A stretch of DNA of 64,000 nucleotides from Shewanella aestuarii (GTDB taxonomy: Bacteria; Pseudomonadota; Gammaproteobacteria; Enterobacterales; Shewanellaceae). A program made the position numbers and the translations under genes. Location: the NCBI RefSeq assembly GCF_014647215.1, contig NZ_BMOT01000011.1:1-64000 (forward strand), read 5' to 3'. Positions within the stretch are counted from its first letter, which is position 1. Every line of letters starts with the position of its first letter. Positions 54,936 to 64,000 of this stretch are shown here, one piece after another. Under the pieces are notes generated by a model. It searched no databases, was not told the origin of the DNA, and saw only the letters and a program-made list of their open reading frames with translations.

Positions 54936-57272
54936 TTAAAGTAACCATGCATAGCTTATTTTCATAAAGTAGGTTTTTTCATTTTGAGTCAGGTTATCTA
55001 TGTCATCATCGGCTTTAAACGCATCCGAATACCCTAAATAAAATACACTTTGTGGATTCAGTTTATAACCATAAAGAATTTCATTGCCCAGATCTTGATA
55101 TTTTGCATTGGGTTGATGGTAAAGATAGAGACTTGGGTCCCGTTCAATGTCGGTATAAATACTGGAGAGGCGAATAAAGCTATTTAAGCTGATTTGCCAA
55201 TTTAGTCTTAAATCGCTTAAGTTTGCTGTGAATAGGCGGCCGTCATCAACATCAAGTGTTTGGTAGCGGTGTGAAAAATCGAACACGATAGATTCAGTAA
55301 CCTTCCACTCAACACTCGGGTTGAACATGGTTAAAGTGCCCAAACGGTCGTTAACAAAGTCGATGTTGTCACCGTAGTTGACATCAAGCTCAAGTTTTAA
55401 CGCTTTAACGGGGACAAAGTTGGTATAAAACCAGCCTATGGTTTCATCAAACATTTGAGTATTATTTTGAATATTGATGTTAGATGGGTCATGGCGTCTG
55501 CCGACGCGTTCTCTTTGGGCGATACCTGAAGCAACATAACTTTGGTATCCACCTTCTAATTCAATGTATATCTCACTTTCTTGTTCAAGTTTCTCATCTT
55601 GCTGGGTATGGGTAATATCCCAATCACCTGCTACCGTGACTTTGCTAAAAAAATGATCTGTTGGGTACCAACGGTAACCGCCACCGGCCACAAACTTCTG
55701 TGCATCAATTTTTTCAATAAAACCTAGGTCGGCTCTAAAATCATCACCAATTGATTCATATTGGCTGCTGGCAAACCAATTACGGCGATCATGCTTATAG
55801 GTTAATTTGAACATGTTATCGCTAAAAGCGTCTGACTTATTTGTGCGAAGTACCCGTTCGTTATAATCACATGAGGAAAGGTCACATTCTGTCGGCGGTA
55901 TCGCACAATCATCGCCATTACAAAATTGATTGAATAAATCATACGGGTACAAGGTTTGTGAATAAGCATATTGAGCGGTAAAGGTATCTTGCTGTGTCGG
56001 TTGATACTTTAAGTCGGTGCTGTAAACATAGTTATGATATTCATCCGCTGTTTTTAATGTCATCACACCACCAATCGAAAACTGCTTGCTTGGATCGTAA
56101 CGATATCTAGCAGCCACATTATGACTTTCTTGATCAAGGGTAGCTATGTCAGAACTTAGATTGCCCGGCACAAGAAACTGAGTTTGGATATCATTTGTGG
56201 CCAAAACTCCCACTGTGTGATCATCAGTTTTACTGGTGACCTTAACACCATAATCAGGAGAGCTGATATTGCGGGTGTGTAACAACTCCATTTGGCTATC
56301 AAAGTAATCTTTGTTATCTAAGAAGAACGCCCGTTTTTCAGGAAAAAACAGCGCAAAGGTATTGTTAACATCTAATTGTCCCGCATCAGACTCGACCTGA
56401 GAAAAATCGGGATTAATGGTGGCATTTAACAGCGTTGTCGGCGTAATGCCCCAGCGTAAATCTAAACCTACCTCTGTGTTGGTTTCGTCTTGCCATGCCC
56501 CTTCAGGGGACAATGGACGCTGATTATTTTGATTAGCCACAATTGATGGGGTAATTTGAATATCTTGACCTTGTTTGGCACCTTCAAGCCCTTGCAAGAT
56601 CCCCAGTTGGCATAACTGACAGGATACATTGCGATCTATTTTGTGTGTTGAAAAACGTTGGCTTTGATTGCGAGGATAAAATCGAATAAATTCAATCCCC
56701 CAGTTTTGTATTGTATGGGAGTCATCAAAGTTAAACAGTCGCAGTGGCAGTTGAACTTCAACTTGATAGCCCGAATCAGTTATCTTACCTTGGCTATACC
56801 AAATACCATCCCAAGCATCACTTTCTAACCCTGTTAGTTCATTCTCAATCGAGTCACTTTGCACGCCATAGGGGTTAATAAAAAACTGATAAGCTAATCG
56901 AGCATTGTTGAACGTGTCTAATTTGATGCCGACCATGTCATCACCCCACGAGTTATCACGATCTCGAAGATTCGCGCGAATTTTCTGTGGTTGAGGATCC
57001 TGCGCGGTAAAGGCAATAAATAAACTGGTTTCGCTTGCAAACACTTTTGCAGTTGTACGAACCGGTGCGGCGATATTTTCACCTGGAGAGGTTTCAAATT
57101 TAAGCTCAACTTCTGCTGCGTTTTGCCATTGTGGCTCAGAAAATTCGCCATCAATGTCAATTTCACTGCTTAGGGTTGGGATAGTGACTTGAAACTGTTC
57201 GCTGCTACCCGCAAATGCATTGAAAGTCGATAAGCTTACGAATAATAGAAGGATATTAGAATATTTGTTCAC
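54936..57272 (-). CDS. DUF5916 outer membrane protein with N-terminal CBM9-like domain
   Basis: A 778-residue protein. Signal peptide ending NAFA-GSS, then a carbohydrate-binding family 9-like domain (about 30-230) with IDIDGEFSEPQWQNA and NSWGDDMVGIKLDTF. The C-terminal DUF5916 domain (about 250-778) follows, with INPDFSQVESDAGQLDVNNTFALFFPEKRAFFLD, the diagnostic stretch. It has the aromatic-rich strands of an outer-membrane barrel and ends YAWLL. Two Cys pairs (VSCQLCQLG; CNGDDCAIPPTECDLSSC) suggest loop disulfides. Members are widespread in marine bacteria. Function not established. Confidence 0.85.
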   Translation of the reverse strand: MNKYSNILLLFVSLSTFNAFAGSSEQFQVTIPTLSSEIDIDGEFSEPQWQNAAEVELKFETSPGENIAAPVRTTAKVFASETSLFIAFTAQDPQPQKIRANLRDRDNSWGDDMVGIKLDTFNNARLAYQFFINPYGVQSDSIENELTGLESDAWDGIWYSQGKITDSGYQVEVQLPLRLFNFDDSHTIQNWGIEFIRFYPRNQSQRFSTHKIDRNVSCQLCQLGILQGLEGAKQGQDIQITPSIVANQNNQRPLSPEGAWQDETNTEVGLDLRWGITPTTLLNATINPDFSQVESDAGQLDVNNTFALFFPEKRAFFLDNKDYFDSQMELLHTRNISSPDYGVKVTSKTDDHTVGVLATNDIQTQFLVPGNLSSDIATLDQESHNVAARYRYDPSKQFSIGGVMTLKTADEYHNYVYSTDLKYQPTQQDTFTAQYAYSQTLYPYDLFNQFCNGDDCAIPPTECDLSSCDYNERVLRTNKSDAFSDNMFKLTYKHDRRNWFASSQYESIGDDFRADLGFIEKIDAQKFVAGGGYRWYPTDHFFSKVTVAGDWDITHTQQDEKLEQESEIYIELEGGYQSYVASGIAQRERVGRRHDPSNINIQNNTQMFDETIGWFYTNFVPVKALKLELDVNYGDNIDFVNDRLGTLTMFNPSVEWKVTESIVFDFSHRYQTLDVDDGRLFTANLSDLRLNWQISLNSFIRLSSIYTDIERDPSLYLYHQPNAKYQDLGNEILYGYKLNPQSVFYLGYSDAFKADDDIDNLTQNEKTYFMKISYAWLL

Positions 57273-57423
57273 AGTGAGATTGGGATCTTTATTGTTGTTT
57301 CCGGCATTGTCGCAAACAAATGCGTTAATTCCGACCTTTTATGCAATAAAAAGATTATCAAAATGTTACTGAGTGGGGCGCTAAAGATAAATTAAAAGTA
57401 AATATTTGCGTGTTGGATTGGAC

Positions 57424-57452
57424 CGGTAGCTAAGTTATCCCCTTAGCTACCG
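57424..57452. other. Hairpin downstream of cysZ
   Basis: CGGTAGCTAAG, 7-base loop, CTTAGCTACCG, 11-bp perfect arms between cysZ and the DUF5916 gene. T-run only on the plus side, where no gene reads in, so its role as a cysZ terminator is doubtful. Confidence 0.5.
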
Positions 57453-57518
57453 ATTTTGAAAGCGTTGTATGCCTATAATCTCACAGGCAACTTGGTTAAG
57501 CATGTTATGCCGTACCAG

Positions 57519-58292
57519 TTAATCTTTTGCAATGCGAGTATTCTTATAAGCCTCGCGGTAACGCTCTACCCACATTGCAGTTGCACCACAAATAGCCACA
57601 GGCATGACGATAAAATTCACAACAGGGATCATTGAGAATAAAGTGACCGAAGCACCAAAACTGAAACTGGTTCCTTTGGTATTTCTGAGGGCAAACTTCA
57701 TGTCATCAAAGGGCACTTTATGATTATCAAAAGGATAATCACAATACTGAATTGCCATCATCCAAGCTGTGAATAAAAACCATAAAATGGGTGCCGCTGT
57801 TTGTCCAATTACAGGCACCCAAAAAAGAATTAAAAATACCAGCGCGCGCGGTAAGTAATATTTCAGTTTTATCCATTCGCGTCCCAAAATACGCGGCAGA
57901 TCTTTAATCAAATCGACTGTGCCGCCAGTATCGAGATTTTTTCCCGTCAAATGCTGTTCCACTTTTTCTGCTAACAATCCGTTAAAAGGGGCTGCCAGCC
58001 AGTTCATGACCGAACTAAAAATAAACGACATCACCACTAGCATAGTTAGCACAGCTAACGGCCATAAAAAGAAATTTAACCAAGATAAATACTCAGGGAT
58101 TTCGCCATTCATCCAAGTAAACAATTCATCCAACTTGCCGACGGCAAAATACATCACCGCAGCGAATAAAATGAGATTGATCATGAGTGGAATAAATACG
58201 AAAGCGCGCAACCCAGGTTGCTTAATAAGTTGAAAGCCTTCCAAAAAGTAATTAACGCCACTTTTACGAATAGAAGGAATTTGCACTGCCAT
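57519..58292 (-). CDS. cysZ: Sulfate transporter CysZ
   Basis: Inner-membrane, high-affinity sulfate uptake protein for cysteine synthesis. The 257-residue protein has about four to six hydrophobic segments. The stretches GVNYFLEGFQLIKQPGLR (N-terminus), NWLAAPFNGLLAEKVE and FLFTAWMMAIQYCDYPFDNH are typical of the CysZ family. The start at 58292 has AAGGAG upstream. The ORF is open 10 codons further but without a ribosome-binding site. Divergent from smc-zipA-ligA. Confidence 0.93.
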   Translation of the reverse strand: MAVQIPSIRKSGVNYFLEGFQLIKQPGLRAFVFIPLMINLILFAAVMYFAVGKLDELFTWMNGEIPEYLSWLNFFLWPLAVLTMLVVMSFIFSSVMNWLAAPFNGLLAEKVEQHLTGKNLDTGGTVDLIKDLPRILGREWIKLKYYLPRALVFLILFWVPVIGQTAAPILWFLFTAWMMAIQYCDYPFDNHKVPFDDMKFALRNTKGTSFSFGASVTLFSMIPVVNFIVMPVAICGATAMWVERYREAYKNTRIAKD

Positions 58293-58464
58293 TGATAGGC
58301 TCCTTTTTGATTTTAGTATCACTTAATATCGTTGAGTTTGACGTTGCAACTAACAGAAAACAAGCAATAAACTGTATCTAAGTGCGAATAATCGTTACAA
58401 AATGCGCGTCAATTGTTAAAGTGAACAGCGTTCAATTAATTTTAACCAAACCATACCGGCAATA

Positions 58465-61400
58465 ATGCGATTAAAACAAATAAAACTTGCTGGATTTAAG
58501 TCGTTTGTAGACCCTACAAAAATCCCTTTCGATCATGCGTTAACGGCTATTATTGGTCCAAACGGCTGCGGAAAATCCAATGTGATTGATGCGGTGCGTT
58601 GGGTGCTGGGTGAAAGCAGTGCTAAAAACCTGCGCGGCGATTCAATGACCGATGTTATTTTTAATGGTTCAACTGCAAGAAAGCCTATCTCGGTTGCAGG
58701 GGTAGAGCTGATATTTGAAAACCTTCAAGGCCGATTATCTGGCCAGTATGCCAGTTATGAAGAAATATCGGTTAAACGCCAGGTTAATCGTGACAGTGAA
58801 TCATTTTATTTTTTGAATGGTCAAAAGTGCCGCCGAAAAGATATTACCGACTTGTTTATGGGGACTGGGTTAGGCCCACGTAGCTATGCCATTATTGAAC
58901 AAGGGACTATTTCACGTTTAATTGAGTCTAAACCGCAAGAGCTAAGAGTTTTTATTGAAGAAGCTGCTGGCATATCTCGCTATAAAGAACGTCGCCGTGA
59001 AACCGAAAACCGCATTCGCCATACTCGTGAGAACTTAGAGCGTCTTAACGATATACGGCAGGAATTAGGCGGGCAAATTGAACGGCTTGCCAAGCAAGCT
59101 GAAGAGGCGAAACAATATCGTGCGTTAAAATCACAGGAGCGTGAGCTGCATACGCAACTGCTTGTTGGTCGTTATCAGGATTTATTGCGTCAGTCAGACG
59201 ATATGCATTCGCAAGTGATCCAGCTTGAGCGTCAGCAAAGTGAGTTTAGCGCTACTCAGCATTCATCCGAAAATGTGGTACTGCAATTACAACAGCAATT
59301 AAACGACCTAACAGACAGTGAACAAAAACTGGTTGAGCAATATTATTTAGCCGGCAACGAAGTTACCAAACTTGAGCAGCAACTGAAGCACCAACAACTG
59401 CAAGATTCGCAACGAGAACAAGAGCTGCTTGCGATTCAACAACGTATTGATGAAGCAAAATTAAAGCATCAACAGTTTGAACTCACGTTAAACCAAGTAT
59501 TATTGCAACAGTCTAGTCTTGCGCCTCAGCAAGATGAGGTAACAATGCAGTTTGAAATCCTTGATGAGCAAGTACATCAAGTTGATGAGAATAGCGATCA
59601 TCTAAGGCAGTTATATAACCTTGCAACAGGAAAGTTAAATCAGGTCAAAACAGATCTGGCTGTGTATCAATCACGATATGAACACCAGCAGCAGTTATTG
59701 CAAAATCATGAGCAAACTATCCCGGTATTACAACAGAAACTTCAACAGTTACAACACCACGATATTGAAAGAGACATTCAGTTACACCAAAGTGCATTGG
59801 CCAACATCACGGCTCAAATTAGCCTTGAAGAAACGCTAAAGCAGCAATTAGATGTTGAGCTATCTAATGGTCAACAGGATTTAACTCAAGCTCAAAGTGT
59901 TTATCAGCAAGTTAAAGATGCCCTTGCCAGTGCAAAAGCAAGATTGCAATTAATTAATGAGTGGTTAGCTAATGAAGTGGGTGAGGGAGATTCCCAGCAG
60001 TTATGGCAAGTGATTAATGTCACCCCTGGTTATGAAAAAGCCGTTGATGTGCTATTACAATCTATCAGTAAGGCGGCGATTTTAGCGGATAGCCACTATG
60101 ATGACATAAATAATGGTTTTGTACTGTCATCGGTATTGTTTGAGCATGAAGCCTTAACCAGCTTTGTTAATATTGCGCCATGGTTAGCCCAAGTAAGTTT
60201 TGTTGATACATTAGCGCAAGCTAAAGAAAAGCTTTCTAGCTTGCCCGCATCAGCTATTGTTGCCTCAAAAGAAGGCTATTTGGTTGGACATGGATTCATT
60301 TTAGCGCAATCAAGCCATCAATCCTTGTTCAGTTTAACCACTGAGCAACAAGCGTTAATTGAAACCGTGGCATCACTTGAAACCCAGACCTCTGCCGCAT
60401 TACAGTATCAAACGGAACAAACAACTCAGTTGGCGACAATAAATCTGCAGTTGGGTCAACATCAGCAAACGTTACAACAGTTACTGGTCGCAAAAACGCA
60501 ATCTCAGGCAAAATATGACGCCACAGTCGAACAAAAATACACCCGTGAGCAGCATGAAATACAATTAAATCAAGAGTTAACTTCAGCTAAACAACATCAG
60601 CAACAGCAATTAATTGAAGCAGAAGCCTTATTGCTTAAAGTGGAAGCGCTTGAGGAGGACAATCAATTATGTCTGCAGCAACAGCAACAGGCTCAGCAGG
60701 CTTTTGAGCAGGCAAGTGTTCAGCTACGCGATTTAAAAACCCAGCGAGCAGAGCGTGAAAGGCAAGGCGCCCATCTCAATCAAACCCTGCAGCAAATCAA
60801 TACCCAAGTTGCCGTTACCCAGCAACAATTAGCGCAGCAAGTCGAAAAAATTGAAGAATTAACCGAAAGTTATGCCACCATCGGAAAACAGGGTCTGTTA
60901 GAAAATGATAAGCTAGGGAAAATTGAGCGTGACAACCTTAAACAGAAATTAGCCTTACAGCTTGAATTTCAACAACAAAACCAGCTTAAGCTGAATGATA
61001 ATCGCCAACAACAAGCCATGTTGCAGCAAAGTCTAGACTCATCACTAATGATGCAAAAACAACAGCTTGTCACACTTCAAGACTTGACTCAAAAGATAAG
61101 CGCGTTAAAGTTACGTCGTGAGGGAATAAAAGGCCAAACGGATGTGCAATTGCAGTTGTTGCAGGATGAGCAAATTCAGTTGCAAAGTAGCATTAATGCT
61201 ATTCCTGAAGATTTTGATATAAAATCATGTTCAGTTGCTCTAGACAAAGTGCGTAATAAGATTAATGGCTTAGGTGCGATTAACCTTGCAGCCATTGAAG
61301 AGTATGATACACAAAATGAGCGAAAACAGTATTTAGATAGTCAGGATAATGATTTAAATCAAGGGTTAACAACTTTAGAAGACGCTATAAGAAAGATAGA

Positions 61401-61887
61401 CAAAGAAACGCGAACGCGTTTTAAAGCCACCTTTGAAGCCGTAAATAACGATTTAATGCAACTGTTCCCTAAGGTGTTTGGTGGCGGAAAAGCCTACTTA
61501 GCCCTAACGGATGACGATTTGCTGGACACTGGGGTGACCATCATGGCTCAACCCCCAGGAAAAAAGAATAGTACCATTCACTTACTTAGTGGTGGAGAAA
61601 AAGCGTTAACCGCTTTATCATTAGTATTTGCAATATTTAGATTAAACCCAGCACCATTTTGTATGCTGGATGAGGTTGATGCCCCTTTGGACGACGCTAA
61701 CGTAGAGCGATTCTGTCGTTTACTACAAGAGATGTCGCAAAGTGTGCAGTTTGTTTATATCAGCCACAACAAGATCACCATGGAAATGGCCGATCAACTT
61801 ATAGGCGTCACTATGCATGAACCCGGTGTTTCACGTATAGTCGCTGTTGATATTGAAGCCGCGGTAGCGCTTGCTGACGCAGTATAA
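58465..61887 (+). CDS. smc: Chromosome segregation protein SMC
   Basis: Condensin ATPase of 1140 residues. The N-terminal head has Walker A GPNGCGKSN (31-39). Two long Gln-rich coiled coils (about 170-490 and 640-960) flank a hinge near 500-630. The C-terminal head has signature LLSGGEKALTALSLVF and Walker B FCMLDEVDAPLDD. It pairs with ScpA and ScpB encoded at 21.8-23.2 kb. Presence of SMC-ScpAB implies the MukBEF system is not used for this function. Starts at ATG 58465. Confidence 0.96.
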   Translation: MRLKQIKLAGFKSFVDPTKIPFDHALTAIIGPNGCGKSNVIDAVRWVLGESSAKNLRGDSMTDVIFNGSTARKPISVAGVELIFENLQGRLSGQYASYEEISVKRQVNRDSESFYFLNGQKCRRKDITDLFMGTGLGPRSYAIIEQGTISRLIESKPQELRVFIEEAAGISRYKERRRETENRIRHTRENLERLNDIRQELGGQIERLAKQAEEAKQYRALKSQERELHTQLLVGRYQDLLRQSDDMHSQVIQLERQQSEFSATQHSSENVVLQLQQQLNDLTDSEQKLVEQYYLAGNEVTKLEQQLKHQQLQDSQREQELLAIQQRIDEAKLKHQQFELTLNQVLLQQSSLAPQQDEVTMQFEILDEQVHQVDENSDHLRQLYNLATGKLNQVKTDLAVYQSRYEHQQQLLQNHEQTIPVLQQKLQQLQHHDIERDIQLHQSALANITAQISLEETLKQQLDVELSNGQQDLTQAQSVYQQVKDALASAKARLQLINEWLANEVGEGDSQQLWQVINVTPGYEKAVDVLLQSISKAAILADSHYDDINNGFVLSSVLFEHEALTSFVNIAPWLAQVSFVDTLAQAKEKLSSLPASAIVASKEGYLVGHGFILAQSSHQSLFSLTTEQQALIETVASLETQTSAALQYQTEQTTQLATINLQLGQHQQTLQQLLVAKTQSQAKYDATVEQKYTREQHEIQLNQELTSAKQHQQQQLIEAEALLLKVEALEEDNQLCLQQQQQAQQAFEQASVQLRDLKTQRAERERQGAHLNQTLQQINTQVAVTQQQLAQQVEKIEELTESYATIGKQGLLENDKLGKIERDNLKQKLALQLEFQQQNQLKLNDNRQQQAMLQQSLDSSLMMQKQQLVTLQDLTQKISALKLRREGIKGQTDVQLQLLQDEQIQLQSSINAIPEDFDIKSCSVALDKVRNKINGLGAINLAAIEEYDTQNERKQYLDSQDNDLNQGLTTLEDAIRKIDKETRTRFKATFEAVNNDLMQLFPKVFGGGKAYLALTDDDLLDTGVTIMAQPPGKKNSTIHLLSGGEKALTALSLVFAIFRLNPAPFCMLDEVDAPLDDANVERFCRLLQEMSQSVQFVYISHNKITMEMADQLIGVTMHEPGVSRIVAVDIEAAVALADAV

Positions 61888-61905
61888 ATAGGAATCAAGT
61901 AAACA

Positions 61906-62835
61906 ATGGAAGATTTACAATTGGTGTTGTTAGTTTTAGGTGCAATCGCAATTATTGCGGTTCTTGTGCACGGTTTTTGGTCGATAAGAAAACAACAACC
62001 TAAGTCAATAAAGCAAAGCCCTATGGCTAATTTTTACAAAGAACAAGCTGAACGTCGAGATTCTGAAGGGTTTGATAATGACGGTATAGGTCCTGTTCGG
62101 GTACTAAAATCTACAGATGTTGAGCCTGTGGTAACAAAACCTATCCTTAAAACGGCAGCCTTGTTTAAACCTCAACATGCCAAAGCGGCTGAACCAGTTG
62201 CTTCAGCGCCAGTTACGCCACCGGTAAACACAGCTAAGTTTGAACCTGTATTGGCGTCACTAGAGGATGAATTTGAGCAAAAGCCAGAAATTACCCAGCC
62301 GACAAGCCAAGACATTAAGCCTGTTCATATTGAACCGATTGAGAAACCTAAACATTATTCAAATCCTGATTACGCTCAGGATGAGCCAGAAGCTGAAGAT
62401 TTTGCAGAAGAACCGCAATTACTGGCAGATCCCACCGATGTTTTGGTTTTGCATGTTGTGGCCAAAACGGGTCAACAACTTCAAGGTGCTGAATTATTAC
62501 CAGCGCTATTGTCATTAAACTTTAAGTTTGGCGATATGGATATTTTTCATCGTCATATTGATAACGCTGGAACAGGCAAGGTTCTGTTTTCATTGGCCAA
62601 TATGGTTAAACCTGGCACATTCGACCCCGATAACATGGAACAGTTTGTCACAGAGGGTGTGGTGTTATTTATGACACTTCCTTGTTATGGCGACCCTAAA
62701 ATGAATTTCACTATAATGTTAAATTCAGCTTTACAACTCGCCGATGATTTAGGTGCAGAGTTATTAGATGGCAAGCGTCAGCCATGGGATGATGCGGCAA
62801 AAGAGGATTACAAACGTAGAATCGCCGCAGCTTAA
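61906..62835 (+). CDS. zipA: Cell division protein ZipA
   Basis: Bitopic inner-membrane protein that tethers FtsZ. The 309-residue protein has an N-terminal membrane anchor (about 5-24, LQLVLLVLGAIAIIAVLVHG). A charged Pro/Glu-rich linker (about 30-170) follows, then the C-terminal FtsZ-binding domain (about 175-309) with VLHVVAKTGQQLQGAELLPALL and FHRHIDNAGTG. It is 19 bp after smc, and ligA follows as in other gammaproteobacteria. Confidence 0.95.
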   Translation: MEDLQLVLLVLGAIAIIAVLVHGFWSIRKQQPKSIKQSPMANFYKEQAERRDSEGFDNDGIGPVRVLKSTDVEPVVTKPILKTAALFKPQHAKAAEPVASAPVTPPVNTAKFEPVLASLEDEFEQKPEITQPTSQDIKPVHIEPIEKPKHYSNPDYAQDEPEAEDFAEEPQLLADPTDVLVLHVVAKTGQQLQGAELLPALLSLNFKFGDMDIFHRHIDNAGTGKVLFSLANMVKPGTFDPDNMEQFVTEGVVLFMTLPCYGDPKMNFTIMLNSALQLADDLGAELLDGKRQPWDDAAKEDYKRRIAAA

Positions 62836-62866
62836 GTCCATGCTTATCCTTCTTTATTAGCATAAC

Positions 62867-64000
<1,134 letters not shown>

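Overview
The window reads as a continuous chromosomal segment of a marine gammaproteobacterium of the Shewanella / Alteromonadales type. Evidence is the gene order: bioA divergent from bioBFCD; a full trpEGD-C/F-BA operon with a leader peptide, followed by the rnm-yciO-scpA-scpB-rluB block; tamA-tamB; yfbV divergent from ackA-pta; pflA-pflB with focA divergent; and cysZ, smc-zipA-ligA. It uses SMC-ScpAB rather than MukBEF. The sequence is moderately AT-rich throughout. The genus call is inference from synteny and protein similarity recalled from memory, not from a search.

Region by region. 1-1.5 kb: the distal end of a chromosomal integron cassette array. Two identical 93-bp attC sites flank a 751-bp cassette encoding a helix-hairpin-helix protein that resembles an OGG-type DNA glycosylase. 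A second cassette-like gene for a small exported protein follows. 1.8-2.5 kb: a class I methyltransferase. 2.8-8.4 kb: biotin biosynthesis, with a candidate BirA operator in the bioA/bioB gap. 8.5-12.8 kb: xthA, yciI, yciB (ispZ), a FadL-type outer-membrane transporter and a periplasmic solute-binding protein. 12.9-20 kb: the trp operon, preceded by a 22-residue leader peptide with three tandem Trp codons and an attenuator hairpin. 20.2-24.5 kb: rnm, yciO, scpA, scpB, rluB and a lipoprotein built of 13-residue repeats. 24.9-25.7 kb: tRNA-Leu(UAA) and rplY. 25.8-37.6 kb: tamB/tamA, a plant-type asparaginase, a CBS-domain protein and hrpA. 37.6-39 kb: small proteins, including a 26-residue acidic peptide gene with its own ribosome-binding site and terminator. 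39.4-48.3 kb: the mixed-acid fermentation block (pta, ackA, yfbV, pflA, pflB, focA), whose 618-bp pflB/focA control region holds two PdhR-type operators and a 32-bp perfect inverted repeat. 48.5-54.6 kb: a DUF924 gene broken by a stop codon, an O-methyltransferase-like protein, cysK, a ketodecanoyl-ACP-synthase-like KAS III and a REC-REC-GGDEF diguanylate cyclase. 54.9-64 kb: a DUF5916 outer-membrane protein, cysZ, smc, zipA and the 5' part of ligA.

Most of the window is housekeeping sequence. The accessory part is the integron end at the left edge, and its glycosylase-like cassette is the best candidate for something undescribed, possibly an anti-phage or DNA-modification-sensing function. 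Other points worth checking are the 26-aa peptide gene, the 13-residue-repeat lipoprotein, the paired inverted DnaA-box-like sites near 39.2 kb, the palindromes in the focA-pflB and fadL control regions, and the nonsense-interrupted DUF924 gene.
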